From an uncultured Treponema sp. (GTDB taxonomy: Bacteria; Spirochaetota; Spirochaetia; Treponematales; Treponemataceae), in assembly GCA_934691925.1 (NCBI GenBank), contig CAKUTI010000001.1:1-64000 (forward strand): a DNA stretch of 64,000 nucleotides, written 5' to 3'. This document shows, piece by piece, positions 26,600 through 35,366 of the stretch. A program made the position numbers and the translations under genes. Every line of letters starts with the position of its first letter. Position 1 is the first letter of the stretch. The notes below the pieces were generated by a model that did not search any database, was not told where the DNA came from, and saw only the letters and a list, made by a program, of their open reading frames with translations.

Positions 26600-29518
26600 A
26601 TGAAGAAATTTCTGCTAAAACTTTGTCTCTTTTTTGCTTTGTCGTCCGCGTTTTGCGTGGGCGGCGAAGTTTTCCATCATAAAAATCTTTCAGTTTTAAA
26701 GACAAAATATTTTGACTTTATTTTTTGCGACGAGACTTTTGACGATGCGAAAAAAATTGCGTCTGTCGCCGATTCCTATTATCTTGAAATCACAAAAAAA
26801 TTTGGAACTGAGCCTTGCCAGCGTTTTCCGGTCTCAATCACGAGAAGCGTGGAGAGCTTGAACGGCTTTTTTACGCCATTTCCGTACAATATGATTGTCC
26901 TGTATCTTGCAGAGCCAGATTCTGCGGAAATGGAGTCTTATTCTGACACGGTTTTGTCGGTTTTTTATCACGAGCTGACCCACGCTGTAACGCTGAATTT
27001 GAAATCTACGCTTTTTAGAAAACTTTCGAGAATTTTCGGAGATTTTGCGACTCCGGCGGCTTTGAGCATGCCGTATTTTTGGATTGAAGGCGCGGCGGTC
27101 TTGAACGAAAGCTCCACAGAAAAAAAGGACGGCCGCTTAAAAAATCCATTTTTCACAGAACTTTTGATTCAGGCGAAACTGAATGACGCGGCAGGAATTA
27201 AAAAATTTCCTTCGTGGCGCGATGTTGCAGGTGCGCGCGACACAACTCCCGGCGGAAGCGACCGTTATGTTTTCGGCGCTTGCTTTGCGGAATTTCTCGT
27301 TGAAAAGTACGGAATGGAAAAATATTGTGAGCTTTGGAAAAATGCAGGCGAAGCGACTTTTTTGTCGTTTGCGGCAGGCGTTTTTGAAAAAACTTACGGA
27401 ACAAAAATCGATGATGAATGGAAAGAATTCAAGAATTCGATAAAAATTCCTGAATTTTTGGACGAGAATGAAAATTCTTCGCGTCTTTTAAGCAAGAAAA
27501 ATGCTGAAATCCGCGCTTTTGATGTTTTTATTGATGAAAAATCCGGCGTGAAAAAAACCGCGTTTTATGATTCTGTCACTCATGCTGTTTTTCTTTTGGA
27601 AAACGGCGAAAACGCTTTTAAAAAGCCGAAAAAACTTTTTTCCGCGCTTGGAATCAAGGAGCTTTATTTTTCTGGCGACGGAAAAAATCTTCTTGTAACT
27701 CGCTTGACGGCGAAAAAAACTGTAAAAATTCAAAAAGGTGTTTTTAATTTAAAGTCGAGAAAATACAAAATCGTTAAAAATCCTGATGATGAAATTGTTT
27801 TTGATGCAGGGAAAAATATTGCGGCTGAAAAAAGCGGCTTGAACTGGAAAATCGCCTTAAAACTGCCGGATTCAGGCGAAAAAAAATATTCTCCTGGCGA
27901 AAAAATCGTTTTGACAAATCCTCATCTTGCGAAATTCGATGAAAAAAACATTTTTGTGAGCTTTTCTTGGGCTTTTTTCAATGGCGAAAATTCCGAGCTT
28001 TTCAGCGGCTCTCTTCCAAAATGCGGAGTCTTGAAAATCGACTTGGAAAGCGGAATCGGCAATTTTTATCTTCAAAAAAACGCAGTCTTTGCTGAAAAAA
28101 CGCTCCACGGCGTAAATTACGCGGCTCTTTTTGACGTTTCGGACGGAAAAACGAAATTTGCGGCGGTTCTTGAAGATTTTGAGTCAAATCCGCTTTACGA
28201 AATTGAGCTTCCGCCGCTCGACGACGAAAACGCGTGGCAAAAAATCGCGGCAGTTAAACAAGAAAAATCGTCTGAACGGTTGGAAACTTTTGGAATTTTG
28301 CAAAACGTAGAAAACGAAAATCTTAATTCTGCGGAATTCTCTAGTTTCGATAAAAAACGTGGCTCAAATCAAGAATCAACTGCGGTTTTTGATTCAAATG
28401 AAAGCTTAAATTCCGAAAATCTGAAAGTCGAAAAATATTCGAATCTTCCTTACCTTTTTAAAGGAACAAAACTTCCGCTCGGATTTGTGCCGGTGAAAAA
28501 CAGCGATTTTGAAACTGAGTCAACTGGAATTTTGGGCGCGACTTACATGACCACAAAGCCTTATCTCGATGACTTAATTGCGCTTTCAGCAGGCTACGAC
28601 CCGGATTTCAAGGACGGCGGCATTTCACTTTCATATTCCGGCTCTGACAGCTCAAAAAAAATTATTTTTGAAACTGCGGCGGTTTTTGACAAGAAAATTT
28701 TCAAGCAGGCGAGCGGAAGCATAGATTTTTCAAAAGTTTTCTGGCGCGGCTTGGCTTCATCTTTTTCAGGCGGAATTTCTGCAAACGCGATTTACGGACG
28801 TGAAAGCGAAAATGACGCACAAATCACGGTTGAATCGAAAGAAAAAACTGAAACATTTGACGGCTCTTACTGGAAGAACGGATTTTTCGGCCAGTCAAAA
28901 ATTTATCTTGGATTTTCAAATCTCAGGCAGACTGGAAAAAACGTTCACTGCATTTCTGGATTCTCGTTTGTGCCGTTTTTGGATTTTGAGAAAAAAAACT
29001 ACAAGATTGACTTCAAAAAAGACGGCGAGAGCAAAATTTATAAGACAGATTATGAGACCAAAGAAAAATATCTGAACGCTGGAGCAAGCGCGGCTTTGAG
29101 GATTCCGTTTGTTGCGCCGCTTTCTTTTCAGGCTTCGGTTTTTCCGTCTTCGTCTTATTTTCTTTACGGAGCGGCAAGGGCGAATCTTTTTACGCATGAG
29201 ATTCAAAAAGGAATTCCCGCTATTTCGCTTTATGCTGCACGCTTTGACTTGTCTCTTTCTTATTCCGGGAAAATTTCCTACAGCTACGGAGATTTTTTTG
29301 ACATCGCAAAGGCTTATGAAATTGCTTCCGATGTAAAAAAAGATGATTATTCTGACTGCGTTTCGCTCGGCGCATTTTTTACTTTAAGCCCCAACACCGG
29401 CTATATGGCTGACCCGGCGGTTCAGTTTCAGATTGGAGCTTCGTTCTCTTTCCGCCCGAATCCAAAAGACGGAGAAAGCCTCGCTGAGTTTGGAATCATT
29501 GGAAACTTGGAACTTTAA
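26600..29518 (+). CDS. Large secreted or outer-membrane protein with gluzincin metallopeptidase domain
   Basis: The 972-residue protein starts with a signal peptide (LLKLCLFFALSSAFCVGGE). Residues 30-290 form a peptidase MA-like domain: HELTH at 124-128 supplies two zinc-binding His and the catalytic Glu, and WIEGAAVLNE at 161-170 supplies the third ligand. Residues 300-560 have repeated strand patterns like a beta-propeller. A disordered S/E/N-rich linker follows (about 560-625). The last 330 residues alternate hydrophobic strands in the way of an outer-membrane barrel and end in NLEL. The substrate is unknown. The gene has no ribosome site and lies 9 bases after hexokinase. Confidence 0.8.
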   Translation: MKKFLLKLCLFFALSSAFCVGGEVFHHKNLSVLKTKYFDFIFCDETFDDAKKIASVADSYYLEITKKFGTEPCQRFPVSITRSVESLNGFFTPFPYNMIVLYLAEPDSAEMESYSDTVLSVFYHELTHAVTLNLKSTLFRKLSRIFGDFATPAALSMPYFWIEGAAVLNESSTEKKDGRLKNPFFTELLIQAKLNDAAGIKKFPSWRDVAGARDTTPGGSDRYVFGACFAEFLVEKYGMEKYCELWKNAGEATFLSFAAGVFEKTYGTKIDDEWKEFKNSIKIPEFLDENENSSRLLSKKNAEIRAFDVFIDEKSGVKKTAFYDSVTHAVFLLENGENAFKKPKKLFSALGIKELYFSGDGKNLLVTRLTAKKTVKIQKGVFNLKSRKYKIVKNPDDEIVFDAGKNIAAEKSGLNWKIALKLPDSGEKKYSPGEKIVLTNPHLAKFDEKNIFVSFSWAFFNGENSELFSGSLPKCGVLKIDLESGIGNFYLQKNAVFAEKTLHGVNYAALFDVSDGKTKFAAVLEDFESNPLYEIELPPLDDENAWQKIAAVKQEKSSERLETFGILQNVENENLNSAEFSSFDKKRGSNQESTAVFDSNESLNSENLKVEKYSNLPYLFKGTKLPLGFVPVKNSDFETESTGILGATYMTTKPYLDDLIALSAGYDPDFKDGGISLSYSGSDSSKKIIFETAAVFDKKIFKQASGSIDFSKVFWRGLASSFSGGISANAIYGRESENDAQITVESKEKTETFDGSYWKNGFFGQSKIYLGFSNLRQTGKNVHCISGFSFVPFLDFEKKNYKIDFKKDGESKIYKTDYETKEKYLNAGASAALRIPFVAPLSFQASVFPSSSYFLYGAARANLFTHEIQKGIPAISLYAARFDLSLSYSGKISYSYGDFFDIAKAYEIASDVKKDDYSDCVSLGAFFTLSPNTGYMADPAVQFQIGASFSFRPNPKDGESLAEFGIIGNLEL

Positions 29519-29547
29519 ACTTGGTGAATAAATTTAATAAATTATGG

Positions 29548-29553
29548 TAAAAT
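29548..29553 (+). promoter_or_regulatory. Extended -10 promoter of the flagellar cluster
   Basis: TGgTAAAAT (hexamer 29548-29553) predicts a start near 29560 and a leader of about 32 bases ending in an AGGGGA ribosome site before flbB. No good -35 is present, which fits an extended -10 type. Confidence 0.4.
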
Positions 29554-29591
29554 ACCGATTATTAAGAAAAAAGAGATTTTAGGGGACAAAA

Positions 29592-30233
29592 ATGGGTAAA
29601 AATGGCGGAATCGGGAAGACAATTTTTCTTTTGTTTTTGATTTTTATTCTTGTGATTGGCGGTCTTCTCTGGTTTGACTATCTCGGCGTAATCAACGCGA
29701 AAAAAATCTTCTCGCCCGTCTACAGGCTTTTCGGGCTTGCTCCCCAGACTTCAACGACAGCCACAACTTCAAAGCCTCTTTCGGCGGATTTAGATGACGA
29801 CCGGCTTGCAAAACGGATTGAGGCACTTGAAATCAGAAGGCAGGAGCTTGACAAGCGCGAGGCAGACATTGCGAAATCTGAAAGCGAGAACGAGGCAATT
29901 GCAAAGGAACTTGAAGAAAGAAAAAAATCTCAGGATGAGCGCGAAAAAACATTTAATAATCAGCTGAAAAAGTACGATGATAGAGATAGGAACATAGAAA
30001 CTATCGTGACGTACTTGAACAGTATGCCGCCAAAAACTGCCGTTGCAGAACTTGAAGCAATGGACGACCAGGATGTGATTGATATTCTCCGAAAGGCAGA
30101 CACTCTTGCCTCGGCGACAAAAGCCACATCGATGTCTTCCGTATGGCTCATGAACATGAACGCAGAGCGTGCTGCTACAATTCAGCGAAAAATGGCGAAC
30201 AAGCCTGTCAGCATTTCAAATGCGGACAACTAA
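29592..30233 (+). CDS. flbB: Periplasmic flagellar collar protein FlbB (MotE-like)
   Basis: FlbB is a spirochaete motor protein that builds the base of the periplasmic collar around the flagellar motor. The 213-residue product has one membrane helix at about 10-30 (IFLLFLIFILVIGGLLWF), a coiled coil at about 75-125 and a C-terminal MgtE_N/MotE-like domain (LNSMPPKTAVAELEAMDDQDVIDILRKAD, VWLMNMNAERAATIQRKMA). Its place just before fliK, flgD and flgE agrees with the gene order known in treponemes and Borrelia. AGGGGA is its ribosome site. Confidence 0.85.
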   Translation: MGKNGGIGKTIFLLFLIFILVIGGLLWFDYLGVINAKKIFSPVYRLFGLAPQTSTTATTSKPLSADLDDDRLAKRIEALEIRRQELDKREADIAKSESENEAIAKELEERKKSQDEREKTFNNQLKKYDDRDRNIETIVTYLNSMPPKTAVAELEAMDDQDVIDILRKADTLASATKATSMSSVWLMNMNAERAATIQRKMANKPVSISNADN

Positions 30234-30316
30234 GTTAAAACTTAGCTAAGGTTAGCGAAAAGCCAGTTTTGCAGAGAGCGGCGCGGGTTTCGATTTAAAA
30301 ATTGGAGGTCGTGCCG

Positions 30317-31846
30317 ATGAACCCTTTGCAGCTAAGCCAAATTTTGCCACAGAGCGCGCAGAACACAAATCTTGCTTTTGCCCAGAAAAATTCTGAACCC
30401 TCATTTTCGGACGCATTAAAAGCGGCTCAAAGCGAGCTTGACAGCCGTGAAAGCCAAAAACAGGCTGAAAATTCTAAATCCACAGAAATTTCCCGCAAAA
30501 CTGAATCTTTAAATTCTGAATCTGAAGCAAATTCTAAAGTTGCAGAATCGAGCGATTACGGGAAAAAATCGGAACTTTCTGAAACAAATCCTGAAAGAAA
30601 ATCAGAGAAAATTTCGGAAGACAAAAAATCTGAAAATAAAATCGCTGACTCTGACGACGAAAAATCAAAAAAATCAGATGAAAAAGAAATCGCTTTAGAC
30701 GGAAAAAATGCAAATGCTGTGGTTGTGGCGGAAAAACTTCCGCTTGAAAACGCTGCTGCTGAAAATCTTTTGTCGTCAAATAAAGAGAATTTCTTGAAAA
30801 ATCAGAAAAATCTTGAAGATTCTGAAAAATCATTTGAGAACGGCGAAATCTTTGAAAGCAAAAACAGCAAAAGAATCAGCGCGGCGGAGCTTTCTTGGCT
30901 TTCAAAGCCTGGAAAAACGGAAAAAATTGACGCTTCAAATGAAAATTTTGCAAATGCCGAAAATGCAGACGATTTTGCTTCCCTGATTGACGCTGCAATC
31001 GATTTTATTCCTGGAAGCGAGAGCGAGGCCGAAAAGCTCGCAGGCGCGCAGAATCTTTCGATTTCTGACCCGGAAGCGTTTTTGGCGAAAGTCCACGAGC
31101 TTGCGGACGCTGAAATCGGCGCGAAAAAAGGCTTTGAAGATGAAAAGGCGAAGCCTCAAAAGTCAAAAAAATCAGGCGTGAAATTCGACGTTCACGATTT
31201 GCGAAATCAGGCGGAGCCGTCAAAATCGGCGCAAAAACTCGCGTTGAAAAAGGAAGCGAATCTTGAAATCGCTTCTTCTGCCGGGCAAAAAAATGATGCG
31301 GCGGTTCAGCTCACAATGGAAATGGCCGGAAGCGCGGAAACAAACATAACTTCCTCGTCAAATCAGGCGGCAGGCGCGAACAGTTCAGTTTTTCAGTCGA
31401 TGCTTTTAAACGCGGTTCAGGAAAACGCTTCTGACATTGTGAAGGCTGGAAACATCGTCTTGAAGGACAACAACCAAGGCTCGATAAATCTGATTTTTAA
31501 GCCAGAAGCTCTTGGAAACGTGAAAATCAGCCTGAATCTTAACGACAAAGTGATTTCGGGGCAGATTAACGTTCAGACGCGAGAGGCTTTAGAGGCGTTC
31601 AAAGAGAGCATTGACGCTTTGAAGCAGGCTTTTACAGAAAGCGGATTTGAGACTGGCTCTTTTGACCTTAATTTCTCTAGCGGACAGAATTTTGCTCAGA
31701 ACGGCGAGCGGCAGTCGGCTTCATATTTTGCGGAGAAAGCCTACGGAGATTTTGTCTCTGCTTCGTCTGCTGATTCAAGAGAAAGCGGCGAAAGCGTGTT
31801 CAGCGCGCAGAATTCAAAAGAATATTCGGTGAATATCGTCGCGTAA
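30317..31846 (+). CDS. fliK: Flagellar hook-length control protein FliK
   Basis: FliK is exported during hook growth, measures its length and switches export from hook to filament substrates. Residues 1-350 are disordered, very rich in Ser, Glu, Lys, Asn and Ala, and poorly conserved. The C-terminal domain (about 375-465) is the conserved Flg_hook fold, with INLIFKPEALGNVKISLNL and QINVQTREALEAFKESIDALKQAF. ATG 30317 is chosen because GGAGGT lies 7 bases before it; an in-frame TTG at 30302 lies upstream. Spacing to flgD is 114 bases. Confidence 0.88.
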   Translation: MNPLQLSQILPQSAQNTNLAFAQKNSEPSFSDALKAAQSELDSRESQKQAENSKSTEISRKTESLNSESEANSKVAESSDYGKKSELSETNPERKSEKISEDKKSENKIADSDDEKSKKSDEKEIALDGKNANAVVVAEKLPLENAAAENLLSSNKENFLKNQKNLEDSEKSFENGEIFESKNSKRISAAELSWLSKPGKTEKIDASNENFANAENADDFASLIDAAIDFIPGSESEAEKLAGAQNLSISDPEAFLAKVHELADAEIGAKKGFEDEKAKPQKSKKSGVKFDVHDLRNQAEPSKSAQKLALKKEANLEIASSAGQKNDAAVQLTMEMAGSAETNITSSSNQAAGANSSVFQSMLLNAVQENASDIVKAGNIVLKDNNQGSINLIFKPEALGNVKISLNLNDKVISGQINVQTREALEAFKESIDALKQAFTESGFETGSFDLNFSSGQNFAQNGERQSASYFAEKAYGDFVSASSADSRESGESVFSAQNSKEYSVNIVA

Positions 31847-31960
31847 AAAAACATAAAGTCAAGAAATCAGTTGCCGATATTAAAAGTACCTGAATCAATT
31901 TTCGGTATCTAAAAAACGCCTGCTGGCGGGATTCGTGCCGATTTTAGGTTGGAGTGGAAT

Positions 31961-32401
31961 ATGGAAATCAACACAGCAATGAGCGCAAGCGACAAGTCGA
32001 AAGTAGACAACGCTGTAAATATGTTCAACAAGTCGATTGCGGTGAACGGCCGGCAGCCGAGCCACGAGCTTGGAAAAGACGACTTCTTGAAGATTCTGAT
32101 GGCGCAGATGACGAACCAGGATCCGACAAGCCCGATGGACAACACGCAGTTTATCGCGCAGATGGCGCAGTTCTCTTCATTGGAGCAGATGACGAACATG
32201 AGCACAAACTTTGAGAAGCTCGCTTCGATGGTCAGCTCTTCTGAGGCGCAGAGCCTGCTCGGACGCACTGTTGAGATTGACTTGGGCGACACGACTGCAA
32301 GAGGCGTTGTTGAGGGCGCGACAAGAAATTCCAATCCGCAGATTCAGGTGAACGGAATGTTCTACGATATGAACAAGGTAAAATCCGTTTACAACTTTTA
32401 A
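31961..32401 (+). CDS. flgD: Flagellar hook capping protein FlgD
   Basis: Caps the growing hook so that FlgE subunits can assemble. The 146-residue protein shows the FlgD N-terminal signature LGKDDFLKILMAQMTNQDPTSPMDNTQFIAQMAQFSSLEQMTNM and the start of the beta domain (LLGRTVEIDLGD, GVVEGAT). It ends soon after, so it is shorter than the 220-plus residues of enterobacterial FlgD and lacks the full hybrid Tudor/Fn3 part. GGAG lies 6 bases before ATG 31961. flgE follows after 21 bases. Confidence 0.93.
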   Translation: MEINTAMSASDKSKVDNAVNMFNKSIAVNGRQPSHELGKDDFLKILMAQMTNQDPTSPMDNTQFIAQMAQFSSLEQMTNMSTNFEKLASMVSSSEAQSLLGRTVEIDLGDTTARGVVEGATRNSNPQIQVNGMFYDMNKVKSVYNF

Positions 32402-32422
32402 CATAAGCAAGAGGGTAGCGAT

Positions 32423-33814
32423 ATGATGAGATCACTTTATTCTGGAGTTTCTGGCTTGCAGAATCACCAGACAAGAATGGACGTAATCGGAAATAACATT
32501 TCCAACGTGAACACGACCGGTTTTAAGCGCGGACGTGTGAATTTTCAGGATATGATTAGCCAGCAGCTTTCAGGAGCTTCAAAGCCGACTGAGGAAAAGG
32601 GCGGCGTGAACCCTAAGGAAGTCGGACTTGGAATGACTGTCGCTGCGATTGATACAGTCTTCACTCAGGGAAACTTGCAGTCAACTGGAATTTCAACTGA
32701 CATCGCAATTCAGGGAAACGGATTTTTCATCGAGAAAAACGGCGAGAACACATATTACACCCGCGCCGGAGCTTTCGGGCTTGACCGCGATGGAACTCTT
32801 GTTAATCCTGCTAACGGAATGAGAGTTCAGGGCTGGATGGCGCGCGAGCTTAACGGCGAGATGGTTGTCCAGACTGCCGCGACTCCGACTGACCTTGTGA
32901 TTCCTGTTGGACAGAAAGACCCGGCAAAAGCTACCCAGAACATCAATTTTGCCTGCAACTTGAACAAGAACACGCCTGAGATTCCAGAGAACGCGACAGA
33001 GGCTGACGTTGCGAAAGGAACTTGGAACACAGAATTCAAGATTTATGATTCTTTCGGAAACCAGCATATGCTCGCTGTGAACTTCACAAAAGTTCCTGGA
33101 AACCCGAACCAGTGGCGCGCAAATGTCCAGATTGACCCAGACAACGCGGACGCTACCCAGACACGCGTTGGACTCGGCACAACAGACGGGCAGGGAAACG
33201 ATTTCATCATAAATTTTGACAACTACGGAACTTTGGCTGGCGTTACAGATTCTGCCGGAAACGTTACAAATCCTGATGGCGAAGTGATTCTTCAGGCTTC
33301 ATACAATGTTCCTGACGCGAACGCTAATGATGACGGAACTCCTTACCGCCAAACAATGAACATCAACTTGGGAACAATCGGCTCGATGATTAACACTGTC
33401 ACGCAGTCGGCTTCAAGCTCTTCAACAAAGGCTTTCTATCAGGACGGCTACACTTTGGGCTATCTCGACAACTTCAAGATTGACTCGACAGGAACAATCA
33501 CCGGCGTTTACTCAAACGGAACAAACCGCACAATCGGACAGATTGCGATGGCGACATTCTCGAACCAGGGCGGACTTGAAAAGGCTGGAGACAACACTTA
33601 CGTTGAAAGCAACAACTCAGGAACCGCAAGAATCAACGCTTCTGGAATCGCTGGCGCAGGCTCGCTTCTTTCCGGAGCTTTGGAGATGTCAAACGTTGAC
33701 CTTACCGAGCAGTTCACTGATATGATTGTTACGCAGCGCGGCTTCCAGTCAAATGCAAAGACAATCCAGACTGCCGATACTTTGCTCGACACAGTCTTGA
33801 GCCTCAAACGGTAA
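32423..33814 (+). CDS. flgE: Flagellar hook protein FlgE
   Basis: Builds the hook, the universal joint of the periplasmic flagellum. The 463-residue protein has the rod/hook N-terminus ([33 protein letters not shown]), the FlgE/F/G core ([33 protein letters not shown]) and the C-terminal coiled coil ([38 protein letters not shown]). Cys178 and Lys165 fall at the numbered positions that form the lysinoalanine cross-link in T. denticola FlgE. It is the last flagellar gene here: a strong terminator follows at 33864. Confidence 0.96.
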   Translation: MMRSLYSGVSGLQNHQTRMDVIGNNISNVNTTGFKRGRVNFQDMISQQLSGASKPTEEKGGVNPKEVGLGMTVAAIDTVFTQGNLQSTGISTDIAIQGNGFFIEKNGENTYYTRAGAFGLDRDGTLVNPANGMRVQGWMARELNGEMVVQTAATPTDLVIPVGQKDPAKATQNINFACNLNKNTPEIPENATEADVAKGTWNTEFKIYDSFGNQHMLAVNFTKVPGNPNQWRANVQIDPDNADATQTRVGLGTTDGQGNDFIINFDNYGTLAGVTDSAGNVTNPDGEVILQASYNVPDANANDDGTPYRQTMNINLGTIGSMINTVTQSASSSSTKAFYQDGYTLGYLDNFKIDSTGTITGVYSNGTNRTIGQIAMATFSNQGGLEKAGDNTYVESNNSGTARINASGIAGAGSLLSGALEMSNVDLTEQFTDMIVTQRGFQSNAKTIQTADTLLDTVLSLKR

Positions 33815-33863
33815 TTTTTAATTCTGAGTTGAAAAGTCGGAATTAGCAATTAGTTTGTTCTTG

Positions 33864-33901
33864 GGAGAGAATTTTCGTGACGAAGTTCTCTCCTTTTTTT
33901 T
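33864..33901 (+). terminator. Rho-independent terminator after flgE
   Basis: GGAGAGAA (33864-33871) pairs perfectly with TTCTCTCC (33886-33893) and is followed by eight or more T. Downstream, at 33922-33948, is an inverted GTTATTCCGA/TCGGAATGAC copy of the dispersed GTCATTC element. The remainder of the gap to 34106 shows nothing. Confidence 0.88.
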
Positions 33902-34084
33902 GTTTTGAATCGAAGTTTTTAGTTATTCCGATCTCGTTTCGGAATGACGAAAATAAAATGTGCGGACGTTGCAGTTGAAAAAATGAAATCGCTGGCTTTT
34001 CATTTGAATCCTGTTGCATTTTATTCGCGAGAATCCGTGCCGTTTGTGTCAATCCGTGTTTTTATTTACCTGCGAAAATCCATG

Positions 34085-34112
34085 TTGATTTTGTTTAATT
34101 CGCGTTTATTTT
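34085..34112 (+). promoter_or_regulatory. Possible promoter of the radical SAM gene, leader of one base
   Basis: TTGATT (34085-34090), 16 bases, TATTTT (34107-34112). The predicted +1 is 34119, next to the ATG at 34120. No ribosome site is present. Confidence 0.4.
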
Positions 34113-34119
34113 CAATTTT

Positions 34120-35088
34120 ATGATTTTTCTTTCTGACTTCTACAAATCGATTTTTGGCTGCAAAACCTACAAGATTTCCCTTGATGCCGCCTGCACTTGC
34201 CCGAACCGCGACGGCACAAAAGGCGTTGGCGGCTGCATTTTCTGCTCTCAAAACGGAAGCGGCGACTTCACTCCTGAAAAAACAGAGACGATTAAAAATC
34301 AGATAGAAGACGCAAAATCGCGCATTGAGTCAAAGCTTCGCGGACGAAGCGGAAACCGCGACGGAAAATATATCGCGTATTTCCAGAATTTCACTTCAAC
34401 TTACGGAAACTCGGCGGACTTGGAAAAAAAATATCTTGAGGCTCTGAGCTGCCCTGAAATTGCGGGGCTTGCAATCGCAACGCGCCCGGACTGCGTTTCG
34501 GACGAGATTCTTGAAAAAATCAGAAAAATATCCGAAAAATATTTTGTCCAAATTGAGCTTGGGCTTCAGACTTCAAATGAAGAATCAGGAAAAATCATAA
34601 ACCGCTGCTATTCAAATTCCGACTACGTTTCCGCCGTGAAAAAAATAAAGCAGGCGAATCCGAAAATCCACGTTGTGACTCATCTGATTTTTGGGCTTCC
34701 GGGCGAAAGCGACGATGATATGATGAAAAGTGTTGATTTTGTGTCGAAAACGAATTCTTTGGAAGCTGGCTGCGATTTTTTTGAACATGCTTTCGGAATA
34801 AAAATCACGTCGCTTTATGTTTTGAGCCGCACAAAACTTTCTGAGATGTATGAAAAAGGCGAGTACGAGCCGCTTTCAAAAGAAAAATATTTCGCTCTGC
34901 TTGAAAAAGCCTTGCCACGGCTTGGCGAGAACGCGGTTGTCCACCGTCTCACAGGCGACCCGCCAAAATCTCTCTTAATCGCCCCCGATTGGCCGAAAGA
35001 CAAAAAACGCATTATGAACGAGATAAAGGAAATCGTGAACGCTGTTTTGCGGAAAGATGAAAGCGGAGCGTTTCCAGACGGAAATTAG
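34120..35088 (+). CDS. Radical SAM protein, TIGR01212/YhcC type
   Basis: The 322-residue protein belongs to the YhcC-like radical SAM group. Its cluster-binding region is DAACTCPNRDGTKGVGGCIFC, where three cysteines hold the [4Fe-4S] cluster that cleaves S-adenosylmethionine. Other family features are AYFQNFTSTY, LAIATRPDCV and QIELGLQT. The reaction of the group is not established; a tRNA or metabolite modification is plausible. The final residues, AFPDGN, come from sequence that is repeated downstream at 35101-35262. Confidence 0.85.
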   Translation: MIFLSDFYKSIFGCKTYKISLDAACTCPNRDGTKGVGGCIFCSQNGSGDFTPEKTETIKNQIEDAKSRIESKLRGRSGNRDGKYIAYFQNFTSTYGNSADLEKKYLEALSCPEIAGLAIATRPDCVSDEILEKIRKISEKYFVQIELGLQTSNEESGKIINRCYSNSDYVSAVKKIKQANPKIHVVTHLIFGLPGESDDDMMKSVDFVSKTNSLEAGCDFFEHAFGIKITSLYVLSRTKLSEMYEKGEYEPLSKEKYFALLEKALPRLGENAVVHRLTGDPPKSLLIAPDWPKDKKRIMNEIKEIVNAVLRKDESGAFPDGN

Positions 35089-35262
35089 CCGCAAAATTCG
35101 ATTTCAGCTCGTGGCAAAACGCCATTCGCCGCCCAGCTCAAAGTGAGCGCGTTTCCGGGCGGAAATTGATTGCCCAGTTTAATTTCAGCTCGTGGCAAAA
35201 CGCCATTCGCTGCCAAAGTCAAAGTGAGCGCGTTTCCGAATGGAAATGGCTTGCCTAAGTTT
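35065..35262. repeat. 81-bp tandem repeat that includes the 3' end of the radical SAM gene
   Basis: A unit beginning ATTTCAGCTCGTGGCAAAAC occurs at 35101 and again at 35182. Each unit ends with GCGTTTCC-N6-GGAAAT-like sequence, which also forms the last codons of the gene at 35068-35088, giving 2.3 copies in all. In the first full copy even the stop codon (TGA) is kept after the same residues. Confidence 0.8.
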
Positions 35263-35279
35263 ATTTTTTGTTTTGCAAA

Positions 35280-35326
35280 AAAAAGCCGCATTCAGCAAGA
35301 TTTTCTCTCGCCTCGCGCGGCTTTTT
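35280..35326. terminator. Bidirectional terminator between convergent genes
   Basis: AAAAAGCCGC (35280-35289) and GCGGCTTTTT (35317-35326) form a perfect 10 bp stem. T runs follow on both strands, so it can serve the radical SAM gene (+) and secA (-). Confidence 0.8.
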
Positions 35327-35366
35327 GTTTATTTTAATTTTAGCATTTTGAAATGAAAATCAAAAA

